From Burkholderia cenocepacia (lineage in GTDB: Bacteria; Pseudomonadota; Gammaproteobacteria; Burkholderiales; Burkholderiaceae), in NCBI RefSeq assembly GCF_014211915.1, contig NZ_CP060039.1, positions 1,178,001 to 1,242,000 on the forward strand: DNA of 64,000 nucleotides, in the 5' to 3' direction. A program made the position numbers and the translations under genes. Of this stretch, positions 28,333 through 37,283 are shown one piece after another (within the stretch, counting starts at the first letter, position 1; the number at the start of each line of letters is the position of its first letter). The notes under the pieces were generated by a model. It was not told the DNA's origin and ran no database searches. It was given only the letters and a program-made list of their open reading frames with translations.

Positions 28333-29256
28333 ATGTCCACCTCAGTCATCGCCGCGCTGCAGATCGGCGCATCGCCCGCCGGCACGCGCGCCACGCTCGA
28401 CACGATCCTCGGCTACGAAACCGCGATCCGCGACAGCGGCGCGTCGCTGGTCGTGCTGCCCGAGGCCGTGCTAGGCGGCTATCCGAAAGGCGAGATCTTC
28501 GGCACGCGGCTTGGCTACCGGCTGCCCGAGGGGCGCGATGCGTATGCGCGCTACGCCGCGCAGGCGATCGACGTGCCGGGGCCGGAAACCGACGAGCTGG
28601 CCGCGCTGTCGCAGCGCACCGGCGCGAGCCTCGTGGTCGGCGTGATCGAGCGCGGCGGCAGCACGCTGTACTGCACGGCGCTGTTCTTCGATCCGCGCGA
28701 CGGGCTCGTCGCGAAGCACCGCAAGCTGATGCCGACCGGCACCGAGCGGCTGATCTGGGGGCAGGGCGACGGCTCGACGCTGCCCGTCGTCGACACGGCC
28801 GCGGGCCGGGCGGGCGCCGCGATCTGCTGGGAGAACCACATGCCGCTGCTGCGTTGCGCGATGTACGCGAAAGGTGTGCAGATCTGGTGTGCGCCGACCG
28901 TCGACGAGCGCGACGTGTGGCAGAGCTCGATGCGGCACATCGCGCACGAAGGGCGCTGCTTCGTCGTGAGTGCGTGCCAGGTGCAGCCGTCGCCGCGTGC
29001 GCTCGGCATCGACGTGCCGGGCTGGGACCCCGAGCGGCCGCTGATCCGCGGCGGCAGCGTGATCGTCGGGCCGCTCGGCGACCTGCTGACGGAGCCGCTG
29101 ATCGGCGAGGCCGGGCTCGTCACTGCCCGTATCGACACCGACGAACTCGTGAAGGCGCGCTATGACTTCGACGTCGTCGGCCACTACGCGCGTGCGGACG
29201 TGTTTTCGCTGCACGTCGACGAGCGGCCGAAGCGGCCGGTGGTATTCGGCGGGTAA
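28333..29256 (+). CDS. Nitrilase / carbon-nitrogen hydrolase
   Basis: A 307-residue member of the nitrilase branch. The catalytic triad is visible: Glu in [14 protein letters not shown], Lys in [20 protein letters not shown] and Cys in [14 protein letters not shown]. The [15 protein letters not shown] and CWENHMPL blocks are those of true nitrilases and cyanide-type hydrolases, converting R-CN to acid plus ammonia. Substrate is unknown; plant or cyano-compound nitriles would be typical for a soil organism. It is divergent from the LysR gene, which probably induces it. Confidence 0.9.
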   Translation: MSTSVIAALQIGASPAGTRATLDTILGYETAIRDSGASLVVLPEAVLGGYPKGEIFGTRLGYRLPEGRDAYARYAAQAIDVPGPETDELAALSQRTGASLVVGVIERGGSTLYCTALFFDPRDGLVAKHRKLMPTGTERLIWGQGDGSTLPVVDTAAGRAGAAICWENHMPLLRCAMYAKGVQIWCAPTVDERDVWQSSMRHIAHEGRCFVVSACQVQPSPRALGIDVPGWDPERPLIRGGSVIVGPLGDLLTEPLIGEAGLVTARIDTDELVKARYDFDVVGHYARADVFSLHVDERPKRPVVFGG

Positions 29257-29336
29257 CGAAGTGGGGCCGGGCGCCACATGGCGCCCGGAAAATGAAGGGC
29301 GGCGGCGCGTGTCCGCCGCCTTGCCACGTCAGCGCG

Positions 29337-30023
29337 TCAGCGCATCGGCGCTTCCGCGATCCGCATGTAGTCGGCGATCCGCCGGCCTTCCATGTCCGGA
29401 AACTGCTCGTGCACGGTGATGTCGCCCATCCGCGCGATGTCGAAGGTACGGAAATCGCCGCGCAGCTCGCACCACGCGCCGATCGTCCAGCGTCCGCCCC
29501 AGTAGACGAGCCCGAGCGGCCAGACGCGGCGCTGCGAATGCGCGCCGAGCCGGTCGCGGTAGTCGAAGCTGACGATGTGGCGCGTGTCGATCGCCTGGTG
29601 GATCGCGTCGACCTTCGCGCAAAACGTCTCGTCGATGTGGAACGACGGCGCGAACACGGGCAGCCGGTCGAGCGCCGTGCGCTTGTCGGCCGGCATCGCC
29701 GACGCGATCTTCGCGAGCGCCGAGCGCGCACCGCTCGCGAAGCGCGCGCCGCCCCAGGTCTCGAGCATGCGTGCGCCGGTGGCGAGCGCCGCCAGCTCCT
29801 CGGCCGTGAACGTGAGCGGCGGCAGGCTCGCGTTGCGGTTCAGCCGGTAGCCGATGCCGGCTTCGCCTTCGATCGGCACCCCTGACAGTTGCAGGTCGCG
29901 CACGTCGCGATAGACCGTGCGCGGCGACACCGACAGCCAGTCGGCCAGCTGCTGCGCGGTCGTGAGACGACGCCCGCGCAACAGCTCGGCGATCTGGAAC
30001 AGGCGGTCGGCACGGCGGGTCAT
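29337..30023 (-). CDS. YafY-type HTH/WYL transcriptional regulator
   Basis: A 228-residue regulator. The N-terminal winged HTH (MTRRADRLFQIAELLRGRRL, then TTAQQLADWLSVSPRTVYRD) is of the DeoR/HTH_11 type. The C-terminal WYL domain spans about residues 140-200 (FDYRDRLGAHSQRRVWPLGL followed by WGGRWTIGAW). Such proteins sense small or nucleic-acid ligands. Its start lies 74 bp after the stop of the VOC gene on the same strand, and the two probably form a unit. Target genes are unknown. Confidence 0.9.
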   Translation of the reverse strand: MTRRADRLFQIAELLRGRRLTTAQQLADWLSVSPRTVYRDVRDLQLSGVPIEGEAGIGYRLNRNASLPPLTFTAEELAALATGARMLETWGGARFASGARSALAKIASAMPADKRTALDRLPVFAPSFHIDETFCAKVDAIHQAIDTRHIVSFDYRDRLGAHSQRRVWPLGLVYWGGRWTIGAWCELRGDFRTFDIARMGDITVHEQFPDMEGRRIADYMRIAEAPMR

Positions 30024-30096
30024 GACAGCACCTCGATTCCTCTGGCGACGGGGACTTCGCGATGATAGCGCCGCGCCGGCCCGCTGACCGCTGCGC

Positions 30097-30501
30097 TCAG
30101 TGGCATTTCGGCGCGTGCAGGCCGACGCGGTTGCCTTCCGTGTCGATCAGGTAGCCGACGTAGCCGTAGTTGTTCGGCAACTCGACGACCGAGCCCTGCA
30201 CGACGCCGCCCGCGCGCTTCGCGCGTTCGAGCGCCGCGACGACCGATTCGCCGGCGTTCAGGTAGACGAGCACGCCGTTCGCGCTCGGCTTGATCTGCTG
30301 CGGATCGAACACGATGCTGCCGCCCGTGCTCGACGCGTCGCGATCGAACGTCGCCATCGGCACGCCGCCGATGACCGCGCGCTGCAACGTGGTTTGCAGC
30401 ACGGTTTCGTAGAAGCGGATCGCGCGGTCGAAATCGAGGGACGGAATGTCGAACCAGGCGATCGCGCGTTCCGGGGTGGCAGTGGCGGTTGCTGACGTCA
30501 T
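30097..30501 (-). CDS. VOC-family (glyoxalase-fold) protein
   Basis: A 134-residue single-domain protein with two beta-alpha-beta-beta-beta modules of the vicinal oxygen chelate fold: AIAWFDIPSLDFDRAIRFYETVL at the N terminus and YGYVGYLIDTEGNRVGLHAP at the C terminus. This subgroup (often with a LysR/WYL neighbour) includes fosfomycin/bleomycin-type binders and uncharacterised enzymes, so function is open. Four 9-bp repeats lie 16 bp upstream of its ATG. A WYL regulator follows downstream. Confidence 0.88.
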   Translation of the reverse strand: MTSATATATPERAIAWFDIPSLDFDRAIRFYETVLQTTLQRAVIGGVPMATFDRDASSTGGSIVFDPQQIKPSANGVLVYLNAGESVVAALERAKRAGGVVQGSVVELPNNYGYVGYLIDTEGNRVGLHAPKCH

Positions 30502-30516
30502 GACGAGCTCCTTGTT

Positions 30517-30552
30517 GCGTTGTTTGCGTTGTTTGCGTTGTTTGCGTTGTTA
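30517..30552. repeat. Four tandem copies of a 9-bp unit
   Basis: GCGTTGTTT occurs three times, followed by GCGTTGTTA, at exact 9-bp spacing. The array lies in the region between the VOC gene start and its promoter, so copy-number change would shift leader or promoter spacing rather than a reading frame. Confidence 0.9.
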
Positions 30553-30617
30553 TGCGGATTCGGTGTGGAAACCAGCCTGCATTGCGCCGGGATTGCAGTG
30601 TGAGCGCGGGCTGCTGA

Positions 30618-30833
30618 CACCGTATTGTCAGTAGAGTTGTCATCTGTCTGGTCGAGCCGCATGAGGGCGTCGTGAAGCTGACCGTCACGCACGACGGGCT
30701 CGCGCCCGGTTCGGAGAGGGATCGCGGGATTCGCGGCGGCTGGCCGGTCGTGCTGTCGAGCCTGAAGTCGCTGCTCGAGACGGGGCATGCGCTGCCGTTC
30801 ACGATGGCGCGCCGGTCGCAGTCGAAGCCCTGA
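30618..30833 (+). pseudogene. 3' remnant of an SRPBCC/AHSA1-domain gene
   Basis: One plus-strand frame, open from 30618 to a TGA at 30831, encodes SRVVICLVEPHEGVVKLTVTHDG and then GGWPVVLSSLKSLLETGHALP. These are the last two strands and the long C-terminal helix characteristic of the SRPBCC (AHSA1, START-like) family. The preceding 80 or so residues of such a domain are missing, an in-frame stop lies immediately upstream at 30615, and there is no start with a ribosome binding site. I read it as a decayed gene whose 5' part was deleted. It fills most of the 400-bp gap between the VOC and methyltransferase genes. Confidence 0.7.
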
Positions 30834-30842
30834 CCGGCTGCG

Positions 30843-30874
30843 CAAAAGCACAGGGGCCGCGATGGCGGCCCCTG
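30843..30874 (-). terminator. Probable terminator of the rRNA methyltransferase gene
   Basis: A ten-base-pair perfect stem (30851-30860 with 30865-30874, loop GATG) is followed on the minus strand by TG then CTTTTG. The T run is short, so efficiency is uncertain. Confidence 0.55.
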
Positions 30875-30906
30875 GAAGTCGTTGCGTGTGGAAGCGAACG
30901 GCTGGC

Positions 30907-32211
30907 TTACGCGTCGTCGCCTTCCGCCGCCGCCGGGCGTGCCTTCACGCTGCCGGCGATCAGGTCGAAGCGGAACAGCCGGCATTCGAGCGCGCCGTTG
31001 AACAGCGGCGTCTTGGCCGATTCGCGCAGGCGCAACTGGCCCGGCAGCGAACGGTCGGACGTCAGCAGGAACGCCTGCCAGCCGGTGAAGCGCTGCTTCA
31101 GCGCATCGCCGAGCGCGTTGAAGAACTCGCTGTCCGGCGCGTCGGTGTGCGTGCGGCGGAATGCGTCGTCGTTGCCGCGGTTGCGGCCGGTTTCGCGCAC
31201 CTCGCCGCGCGCGCTGCGGCCGCGCACTTCGATCCGCTCGCCGTACGGCGGGTTCGCGAGGAGGATGCCCGGCCCGTCGCACGGCGGCGTCATCCCGCGC
31301 GCGTCAACCTGCTTGAGCCACACCGACGACACGCCCGCGCGTTCGAGGTTCGCGCGCGCCTTCTCGAGCATGTCGCCGGAGATGTCGCTGCCGTACACGC
31401 CGAGCGCTTCGCCGCGCTTGCCGCGCGCCGCGCGCTTCGCGTCGAGCGCCGGGACCTTCAGCCCCTGCCACGCGGTGATGTCGTACTGCTTGAGCTTTTC
31501 GAAGCCGAACCGGCGCTCGACGCCGGGCGCCACGCCGAGCGCGATCTGCGCGGCTTCCGCGAGGAACGTGCCGCTGCCGCACATCGGGTCGTACAGCGCG
31601 GTGCCGGGCGTCCAGCCCGTCAGGCGCAGGATGCCGGCCGCGAGGTTCTCGCGCAGCGGCGCCGCCCCCTTGTCGAGACGCCAGCCGCGCTTGAACAGCG
31701 GCTCGCCCGACGTGTCGAGGTACAGCGTGCACTCGTTGACGGTCAGGAACGCGAACACGCGTACGTCCGGCGCACCGGTGTCGATGCTCGGGCGCGAGCC
31801 GGTTTTCTCGCGCATCCGGTCGCAGATCGCATCCTTCACGCGCAGCGTCGTGAATTCGAGGCTCTTCAGCGGCGACTTGATCGCGGTGATGTCGATGCGC
31901 AGCGTCTGCGTCGACGCGAACCAGCGTTCCCACGGCTGCTCGAGCGCGAGCGCGTAGACGTCCTGTTCGTTGCGGTACGGGCCGTGCGCGATCTTCAGCA
32001 GAATCCGGCTCGCGATGCGCGAATGGAGGTTCGCGGCCATGCCGGCGGCCCAGCCGCCGCTGAAATGGACGCCGCCCGGTACCTGCGCGCCCGCGGTGAA
32101 CGGCGCGCCGTTCAGGTGGCGGCCGGCGATTTCGGCCAGCTCGGCGGCAAGCGCCGCTTCAAGGCCGCGCGGGCAGGGGGCGAAGAATTCGAACAGGGTG
32201 GGCGAGGACAT
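30907..32211 (-). CDS. THUMP-domain rRNA guanine-N2 methyltransferase (RlmL N-terminal type)
   Basis: A 434-residue SAM-dependent RNA methyltransferase. The N terminus (MSSPTLFEFFAPCPRGLEAALAAEL) and THUMP region (about residues 50-155) are followed by a Rossmann methyltransferase with motif I DPMCGSGTFLAEAAQIAL and catalytic motif IV LANPPYGERI, typical of N2-guanine methylation. It matches the N-terminal half of E. coli RlmL, which makes m2G2445 in 23S rRNA; the fused RlmK half is absent. I start at 32211, where similarity begins; the upstream frame is Arg/Pro-rich shadow. Exact target base is inferred. Confidence 0.88.
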   Translation of the reverse strand: MSSPTLFEFFAPCPRGLEAALAAELAEIAGRHLNGAPFTAGAQVPGGVHFSGGWAAGMAANLHSRIASRILLKIAHGPYRNEQDVYALALEQPWERWFASTQTLRIDITAIKSPLKSLEFTTLRVKDAICDRMREKTGSRPSIDTGAPDVRVFAFLTVNECTLYLDTSGEPLFKRGWRLDKGAAPLRENLAAGILRLTGWTPGTALYDPMCGSGTFLAEAAQIALGVAPGVERRFGFEKLKQYDITAWQGLKVPALDAKRAARGKRGEALGVYGSDISGDMLEKARANLERAGVSSVWLKQVDARGMTPPCDGPGILLANPPYGERIEVRGRSARGEVRETGRNRGNDDAFRRTHTDAPDSEFFNALGDALKQRFTGWQAFLLTSDRSLPGQLRLRESAKTPLFNGALECRLFRFDLIAGSVKARPAAAEGDDA

Positions 32212-32367
32212 AAGGCGGGTGAGGACGTGCAAAAGTCCACTATTGTACGCGGCGCGGGCGACCGGGGCCGGCGTTTCGGCGCGGCGGCGTCGGGGCGACG
32301 GCCGCTCGCGCGTGCCGGGAGTGCGGCGAGGGGCGCCCGGCCGGGCGCCGCCACCGCGCCGCAAGTG

Positions 32368-34482
32368 TCAGTGCGTGCCCGGCTGGCCGGCGCGCGCGGC
32401 GGGGTTGCCCGCCGGCCAGAACAGCGCGAGCGGGTTCGACAGCACCGTGCGGACGATCGCCGCGACGAGCGCGCGCACCTTGGTCGGGCGCAGGCTGCGC
32501 GAGCGCACGGCCATCGTGAACGCGAGCGCGAAGCTCACGAGCACGTTGAGGATCGCCATGCTGAGCACGCCGGCGGCGGCCCACCACAGCTCGGGCGTGC
32601 CGAGCGCACCCTTGCCCAGCACGCCGAGCGCGATCCCGATCGAGCCGGCGGACAGCGTCACGTGCCGCACCTCGAACGGGAACATGAACACGGTGACGAT
32701 CGCCGGCACGAGGCCGAGCATCAGGCCGAGGCCGACGTTCGCGACCACGCCGGCGACGTTCGAGCGGCAGAAGTGCGCGAGCTTCGCGGCGCCGGTCGCG
32801 CCGAGCGTCAGGCGCAGCCGGCGGTTGTACGTGAGCGCGTCGCCGACCCGGTGCAGCACGAACCAGTTGTCGGCCCAGCCCGCGAGCAGGCTCGACGCCC
32901 ACAGCAGCACGCCGGTGAGCGCCGCGTAGAACGGCGTCGGGCCGAGCAGCGAGAACGAATGCAGCGTCGCGTGCGCCTTCTCCGGCGAGATCAGGTTCGC
33001 GTGCAGCACGTTGCTCGCGAACAGCTGCACGAGCAGGCACACGGGCAGCACGACGAGCACGTTGCCGGAAATCGCGGCCGCCTGCGTGCGGATCAGCGCG
33101 ATCACCGACGCGACGAACGTCTTCACGCCTTCCTCGTGGCCGGTGTCGTCGAGCTCGCGTGCGAGCGTCGGCGCGGTCATCGCGGGCTGCTTGGTCGCGA
33201 GCGTGAAGTGCAGGAAGTGCATCAGCATGAAGCTGGCCGCGTAGTTGATGCCCGCGAGCAGCCCTTCGAGCATCGACTGCAGGTGCGCGCCCGTGATCGC
33301 GAACTTCACGCACACGGTCACGACGGTGACGAGGCCGCCGCCCGCGGCCATCCGCAGCATCTTCAGGTACTCGGTGCGGCCGCGCGAGATGTAGTGCTCG
33401 CCGGTGTCCGCGTTGGTCTCGACGAGCTTGCGCGCGAACAGCGAGAAGTTGCTGCGCACGAGGTGCGCGACGCTCTGGCTGTTCTGGTTCGCGTCGACCA
33501 GCTCGGCGGTCAGATGCGCCATCCCGTGCAGGTCGTCGCGCGCCATCCACGCGTTCAGCAGCGTTTCCGCGCGCAGGATGCGCATGCGCATCCGCTCGAC
33601 CTGGAACACGATGTCGACCGACACGCCGTTGCGGTACAGGTGCGCGAACACGTCGTCGACGGCGATCCGGCATTCGTCGAGCAGCACGCGCAGGTAGTTC
33701 ACCTCGTGCAGCAGCTTGCTCGGGTCGCCGCCGTCCTCGACGGCCGCATGCGCGGTCTCGACCGCGAGCATCGCGCGGGTGAGGCGGTAGAACGGCTGCG
33801 ATTCGAGCGGCTTGCGCGCATCGTCGTCGGACAGCCGGCTGCGCACCGTCTGCGACAGGCCGGTCGAGCTGATCTGGCAGGTCAGGTTGTGCAGCGCGGC
33901 CAGCAGGTCGCGCGAGAACGAGCCGGGCTCGTGGCGCTCTTCCTCGGTGACGTCGAACGAAATCAGGCCGGCGAGGCGCGCGAGCAGGTCGTCGGGCAGC
34001 GCGTCGATCCATTTCGCGTCCTCGGGCGCGGGGAACATCAGCGTGAACAGCGCCGACAGCTCGCGGCGGTTCGGTGCGGGCGGGATCAGCGACGAATCGA
34101 TCCGCTCGAACAGCGCGCCGAAGAAGCCCGAATGCACCGGCATGCCGGCGTCGCACAGCAGCGAGATGCCGTCGCACTCGCGCAGGATGCCGCGCAGGAT
34201 GCGCGCCGCGTGCGCTTTCCACGCGGGGTTGCGGTCGAGCACGTGGAACAGGTAGCGCAGCCGCGCATGGGCCGGATACGTGCGCGTGTCGGCGTCGCGC
34301 TCGGCCGGCGCGTCCTGCACCGTGCCGTTGCGGCGCAGCCAGTGCGCGAGCTCGATCAGCCATTCGCTGCGCTCGGCGTACGACGCGTCGGCGTCGGCAT
34401 GCGCGAGCAGCGCATCGAGCTGGTGACCGGCATTGCGCGACGCGCGCCACTTCTTGATCAGGGTCGTCAGGGAACGAAACAT
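32368..34482 (-). CDS. SpecificRecomb-family membrane protein (Gcr-like)
   Basis: A 704-residue protein of the family labelled 'site-specific recombinase' after Neisseria Gcr. The first half is alpha-helical and soluble-looking. The second half has several hydrophobic segments, e.g. MAAGGGLVTVVTVCVKFAI, VLVVLPVCLLVQLFASNV, VVANVGLGLMLGLVPAIVTV and AGVLSMAILNVLVSFALAF. I see neither the serine-recombinase catalytic motif nor the tyrosine-recombinase R-H-R-Y set. The recombinase name is therefore doubtful for this sequence; an inner-membrane protein of unknown role is what the sequence shows. It is transcribed alone, with no mobile-element ends nearby. Confidence 0.8.
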   Translation of the reverse strand: MFRSLTTLIKKWRASRNAGHQLDALLAHADADASYAERSEWLIELAHWLRRNGTVQDAPAERDADTRTYPAHARLRYLFHVLDRNPAWKAHAARILRGILRECDGISLLCDAGMPVHSGFFGALFERIDSSLIPPAPNRRELSALFTLMFPAPEDAKWIDALPDDLLARLAGLISFDVTEEERHEPGSFSRDLLAALHNLTCQISSTGLSQTVRSRLSDDDARKPLESQPFYRLTRAMLAVETAHAAVEDGGDPSKLLHEVNYLRVLLDECRIAVDDVFAHLYRNGVSVDIVFQVERMRMRILRAETLLNAWMARDDLHGMAHLTAELVDANQNSQSVAHLVRSNFSLFARKLVETNADTGEHYISRGRTEYLKMLRMAAGGGLVTVVTVCVKFAITGAHLQSMLEGLLAGINYAASFMLMHFLHFTLATKQPAMTAPTLARELDDTGHEEGVKTFVASVIALIRTQAAAISGNVLVVLPVCLLVQLFASNVLHANLISPEKAHATLHSFSLLGPTPFYAALTGVLLWASSLLAGWADNWFVLHRVGDALTYNRRLRLTLGATGAAKLAHFCRSNVAGVVANVGLGLMLGLVPAIVTVFMFPFEVRHVTLSAGSIGIALGVLGKGALGTPELWWAAAGVLSMAILNVLVSFALAFTMAVRSRSLRPTKVRALVAAIVRTVLSNPLALFWPAGNPAARAGQPGTH

Positions 34483-34947
34483 AAACGGAATAGCGAAAGC
34501 CCGGGACGGGCGGGTTCGGGATGCCGGCCGGGGAAACGGCGCGGCGCCGGTGAGAACGGGTGAGACGGGGCCGGTGCCGGACGGGGCACGGCGACCCGCG
34601 ATGCGGCTGCCCCGCCGCGGTGCACGCGATTCGCGTGCGGGCGCCGGGAGGCACGGCGGTCGGGCCGAGCGCGGCCCGGCGCCGCCGGCTCGCGCGCACG
34701 ACGAACGGCGCGAGCCTGAAAGTGCGTAGGATCGTCAATCGGGCCGGAAAACGCAAGCCGACCGCATTGCATGACGCGGGTTCCGGCGGCTTTGACAAAG
34801 AATGTCATGGCCGTTCGGCCAGTGAAGGCAGTGCGCGGGGCCGGTGGCAGCGGCGTGCAGCCGACGACGGGCGCGCGTGCTGCCGGCTGCACCGCACCAT
34901 TCCATACCGCGCAGGCGAACGTTCGCCCGCGCGCCGTGCGCGTTCGC
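34483..34947. other. 465-bp intergenic region, no gene seen
   Basis: G+C rich, with only shadow open frames lacking ribosome binding sites. The one clear structure is a perfect palindrome GGCGAACGTTCGCC (34914-34927), just beyond the pqiC stop, with no T tract. It may be a Rho-independent-like hairpin for the pqi cluster or a binding site. The promoter of the SpecificRecomb gene must lie here but is not recognisable. Confidence 0.5.
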
Positions 34948-35667
34948 TTATGCGCCGGACTTGCCCGTCGCGCCGGCGTCGCCGCCGGACGTCGGGTTGG
35001 CCGGGCACGGCACGACCGGCGCGGCGGCCGTCTTGCCGCCGGCACCGGGCGCGGCCGGCGCGCCGCGGCGGGCGGCCATCGCGCGCACGCCGGCCGCGGC
35101 CTGCGTGGCAATCACGTCGAGCGCGCGCCGGTGGCCGGCGACGAGCGCGTCGTAGCCGTCGGCGACCGGTTCCGCGACGCTCGTGCGGCAGGTCATCACG
35201 GCCTGCGTGGCGAGCGAGCGCACGCTCCAGACGGCGTCGACCGCCGCGCGCTTGCCCGGCCACGATTCGAAGCGCTGGACGTTCACGCTGATGCGGTACA
35301 CGGGCACGCCGGCCGGATACGCGGAATTCGCGACGTCGATCGTGCCGAGCTGCGCGGCCAGATCGTCCGACAGCGCGCGGCGGATCTCGTCGGCGGGCGG
35401 CGACGCCCAGCGTTCCTGCTCGAGCACGTCGACCTGCGCGGCGTTCTTCTGCACGACCAGCTGGCTCTTCGCGACCTGCTCGGGCACGCCGACCGACGGC
35501 ACCTCGATCAGGAACGCCGGGTTGGCCGGCGCGGTGCGCAGCGGCGCCGCGGCGTCGGCCGGGCTGAGCGTGTAGAACCGTGCGGGCGGCGAGCTGCACG
35601 CGGCGAGCGCCAGTGCGGCGAGCGCCGCCGCCGCGCCGCTCGCGAAACCGTTCACGCGTGTCGTCAT
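34948..35667 (-). CDS. pqiC: Outer-membrane lipoprotein PqiC
   Basis: A 239-residue lipoprotein of the ABC-transport auxiliary (PqiC/YmbA) family. The signal peptide ends in LALAACSSPP with Cys as the lipidation site. The mature domain starts ARFYTLSPA, the conserved opening of the family, and includes VEVPSVGVPEQVAKSQLV-like strands. The C-terminal 45 residues are Gly/Ala/Pro-rich and probably disordered. It should anchor the PqiB needle to the outer membrane for lipid transport. Start overlaps the pqiB stop by four bases. Confidence 0.88.
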   Translation of the reverse strand: MTTRVNGFASGAAAALAALALAACSSPPARFYTLSPADAAAPLRTAPANPAFLIEVPSVGVPEQVAKSQLVVQKNAAQVDVLEQERWASPPADEIRRALSDDLAAQLGTIDVANSAYPAGVPVYRISVNVQRFESWPGKRAAVDAVWSVRSLATQAVMTCRTSVAEPVADGYDALVAGHRRALDVIATQAAAGVRAMAARRGAPAAPGAGGKTAAAPVVPCPANPTSGGDAGATGKSGA

Positions 35668-37283
35668 TGTTTATCTCCTGGCTTGCCCTTGAGCAGCGAT
35701 TCGGGGTGGCGCTCCAGATAGTCGGCGAGCGCGTTCAGCGATTGCAGCGTGCGCGTGAGCTCCTTCAGCGCGCCGCGCACGTCGGACTGCAGCGGCGAAT
35801 CCTGCTGCAGCGTCGCCTCGGCGGTCGAGAAGGTCTGCTTCGCGGCCGACAGCGTGTCGCGCGCTTGCGGCGCGACCTGCGTGTCGAGCTGCTTGAACAG
35901 CTTGTCGGCGTTCGCGAGCGCGCTGTTCAGGTTCGCGCCGATCTGGTCGAACGGCACCTTGTCGAGCTTCTTCGCGATGTCGGCGACCTGCAGCTGCAAC
36001 TCGTCGAGCGTGTTCGGCACGGTCGGCAGCTCGAACGGCAGGTGGGCGGTGTCGATCTTCACGGGCGGCGCCTTCGGGAAGAAGTCGAGCGCGACGTACA
36101 GCTGGCTCGTCAGCAGGTTGCCGGTGCGCAGCTGGCCGCGCAGCCCGTGCTGGACGAGCCGCTCGACGATCTCGCGGCGCGCCGGTTCGCCCTTGCTTTC
36201 GATCGTCTCGCGGAAGCGGCGGCCGAGGCGTTCCGGATACACGTTGATCGTCACCGGCATCAGGAAGTTCTTCGTCTTCGGATCGAAATCGATGCCGATG
36301 TTCGTCACTTCGCCGAGCACGATGCCGCGGAAGTCGACCGGCGCGCCGACGGCGAGCCCGCGCAGCGACTGGTTGAAGTTCATCACGACCTGCAGCGGCT
36401 GGCCGTCCGGGTCGCGCATCGCGTCGCCCTCGTCGGAGCCGAGGCGGAACGTCGTGTTGTTCGGCGCGGTCGTGCCGCTGCCCTGGTTCGGCGGCGTCTG
36501 GAACGCGATGCCGCCGAGGATCACGGTCGCGAGCGACTGCGTGTTCAGCTTCAGGCCGCTCGAGTCGAGCCGCAGATCGACGCCGCTCGCTTGCCACCAG
36601 CGCGTATTCATGCCAACGTACTGGTCGTACGGCGCATTGACGAACACGTTGAACGTGACGCCCGTGCCGTCCTTGTCGAGCGAGAAGCCGACCACCTGGC
36701 CGACCTGGACGCGGCGGTAGTAGACCGGCGAGCCGATATCGACCGAGCCGAGCGAATCGCCGCGCAGCACGTACTGCGTGCCTTTCTGGTCGCCCGTGAC
36801 GGCGGGCGGCGTCTCGAGGCCCGTGAAGTCGGTCAGCGTGTCCTGGCCGTGACCGGCGTCGACGCCGATGTACGCGCCGGACAGCAGCGTGCCGAGCCCC
36901 GACACGCCGGTCGCGCCGACGCGCGGCCGCACGATCCAGAAGCGCGAGCCCTTGACCGCGAAATCCTCGGCTTCCTTCTTGAGCTGCACCTGGACCAGCA
37001 CGCGCGACAGGTCTTTCGACAGCTTGATCGTCTTGACCGTGCCGATCTCGACGTCCTTGTACTTGACCTGGGTCTTGCCCGGCTCGAGCCCTTCGGCGCT
37101 GTGGAAGCTGATCGTGATTTCCGGGCCGCGCTCGCGCACGGACTTGATCACGAGGCCGATGCCGATCAGCGCGGCGATCAACGGCACGAGCCAGACGAGC
37201 GACGGCAGCCAGCCGCTTTTCGTCGAGATCGCCGGATCGGGCGGCCGGGGCGCGTCGTGCTGCGGGCCTTGTGGACTATTCAT
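35664..37283 (-). CDS. pqiB: MCE-domain lipid transport protein PqiB
   Basis: A 539-residue periplasmic protein with a single N-terminal anchor (LVWLVPLIAALIGIGLVI). Tandem MCE (MlaD) domains follow, recognisable at EISISFHSAEGLEPGKTQVKYKDV-type and GSPVYYRRVQVGQVVGF blocks and a third at VGAPVDFRGIVLGEVTNIG. A long C-terminal helical region with heptad-like repeats (QLQVADIAKKLDKVPFDQIG onward) would form the tube that spans the periplasm in E. coli PqiB. It overlaps the upstream pqiA-like gene by eight bases. Confidence 0.92.
   Translation of the reverse strand: MNSPQGPQHDAPRPPDPAISTKSGWLPSLVWLVPLIAALIGIGLVIKSVRERGPEITISFHSAEGLEPGKTQVKYKDVEIGTVKTIKLSKDLSRVLVQVQLKKEAEDFAVKGSRFWIVRPRVGATGVSGLGTLLSGAYIGVDAGHGQDTLTDFTGLETPPAVTGDQKGTQYVLRGDSLGSVDIGSPVYYRRVQVGQVVGFSLDKDGTGVTFNVFVNAPYDQYVGMNTRWWQASGVDLRLDSSGLKLNTQSLATVILGGIAFQTPPNQGSGTTAPNNTTFRLGSDEGDAMRDPDGQPLQVVMNFNQSLRGLAVGAPVDFRGIVLGEVTNIGIDFDPKTKNFLMPVTINVYPERLGRRFRETIESKGEPARREIVERLVQHGLRGQLRTGNLLTSQLYVALDFFPKAPPVKIDTAHLPFELPTVPNTLDELQLQVADIAKKLDKVPFDQIGANLNSALANADKLFKQLDTQVAPQARDTLSAAKQTFSTAEATLQQDSPLQSDVRGALKELTRTLQSLNALADYLERHPESLLKGKPGDKQ

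Noticed and set aside
29267..29288. Hairpin CCGGGCGCC/GGCGCCCGG between nitrilase and WYL regulator
   Set aside because: A strong stem but without a T tract on either strand, so I do not call it an intrinsic terminator.
32368..34482. Sign of a mobile or phase-variable element
   Set aside because: The family name suggests a recombinase, but no flanking repeats, att-like sites, transposase or composition change are seen.
30787..34563. A 1258-codon plus-strand open frame
   Set aside because: It covers the THUMP methyltransferase and the SpecificRecomb gene on the other strand; its product is Arg/Ala/Glu/His-rich shadow without any motif.
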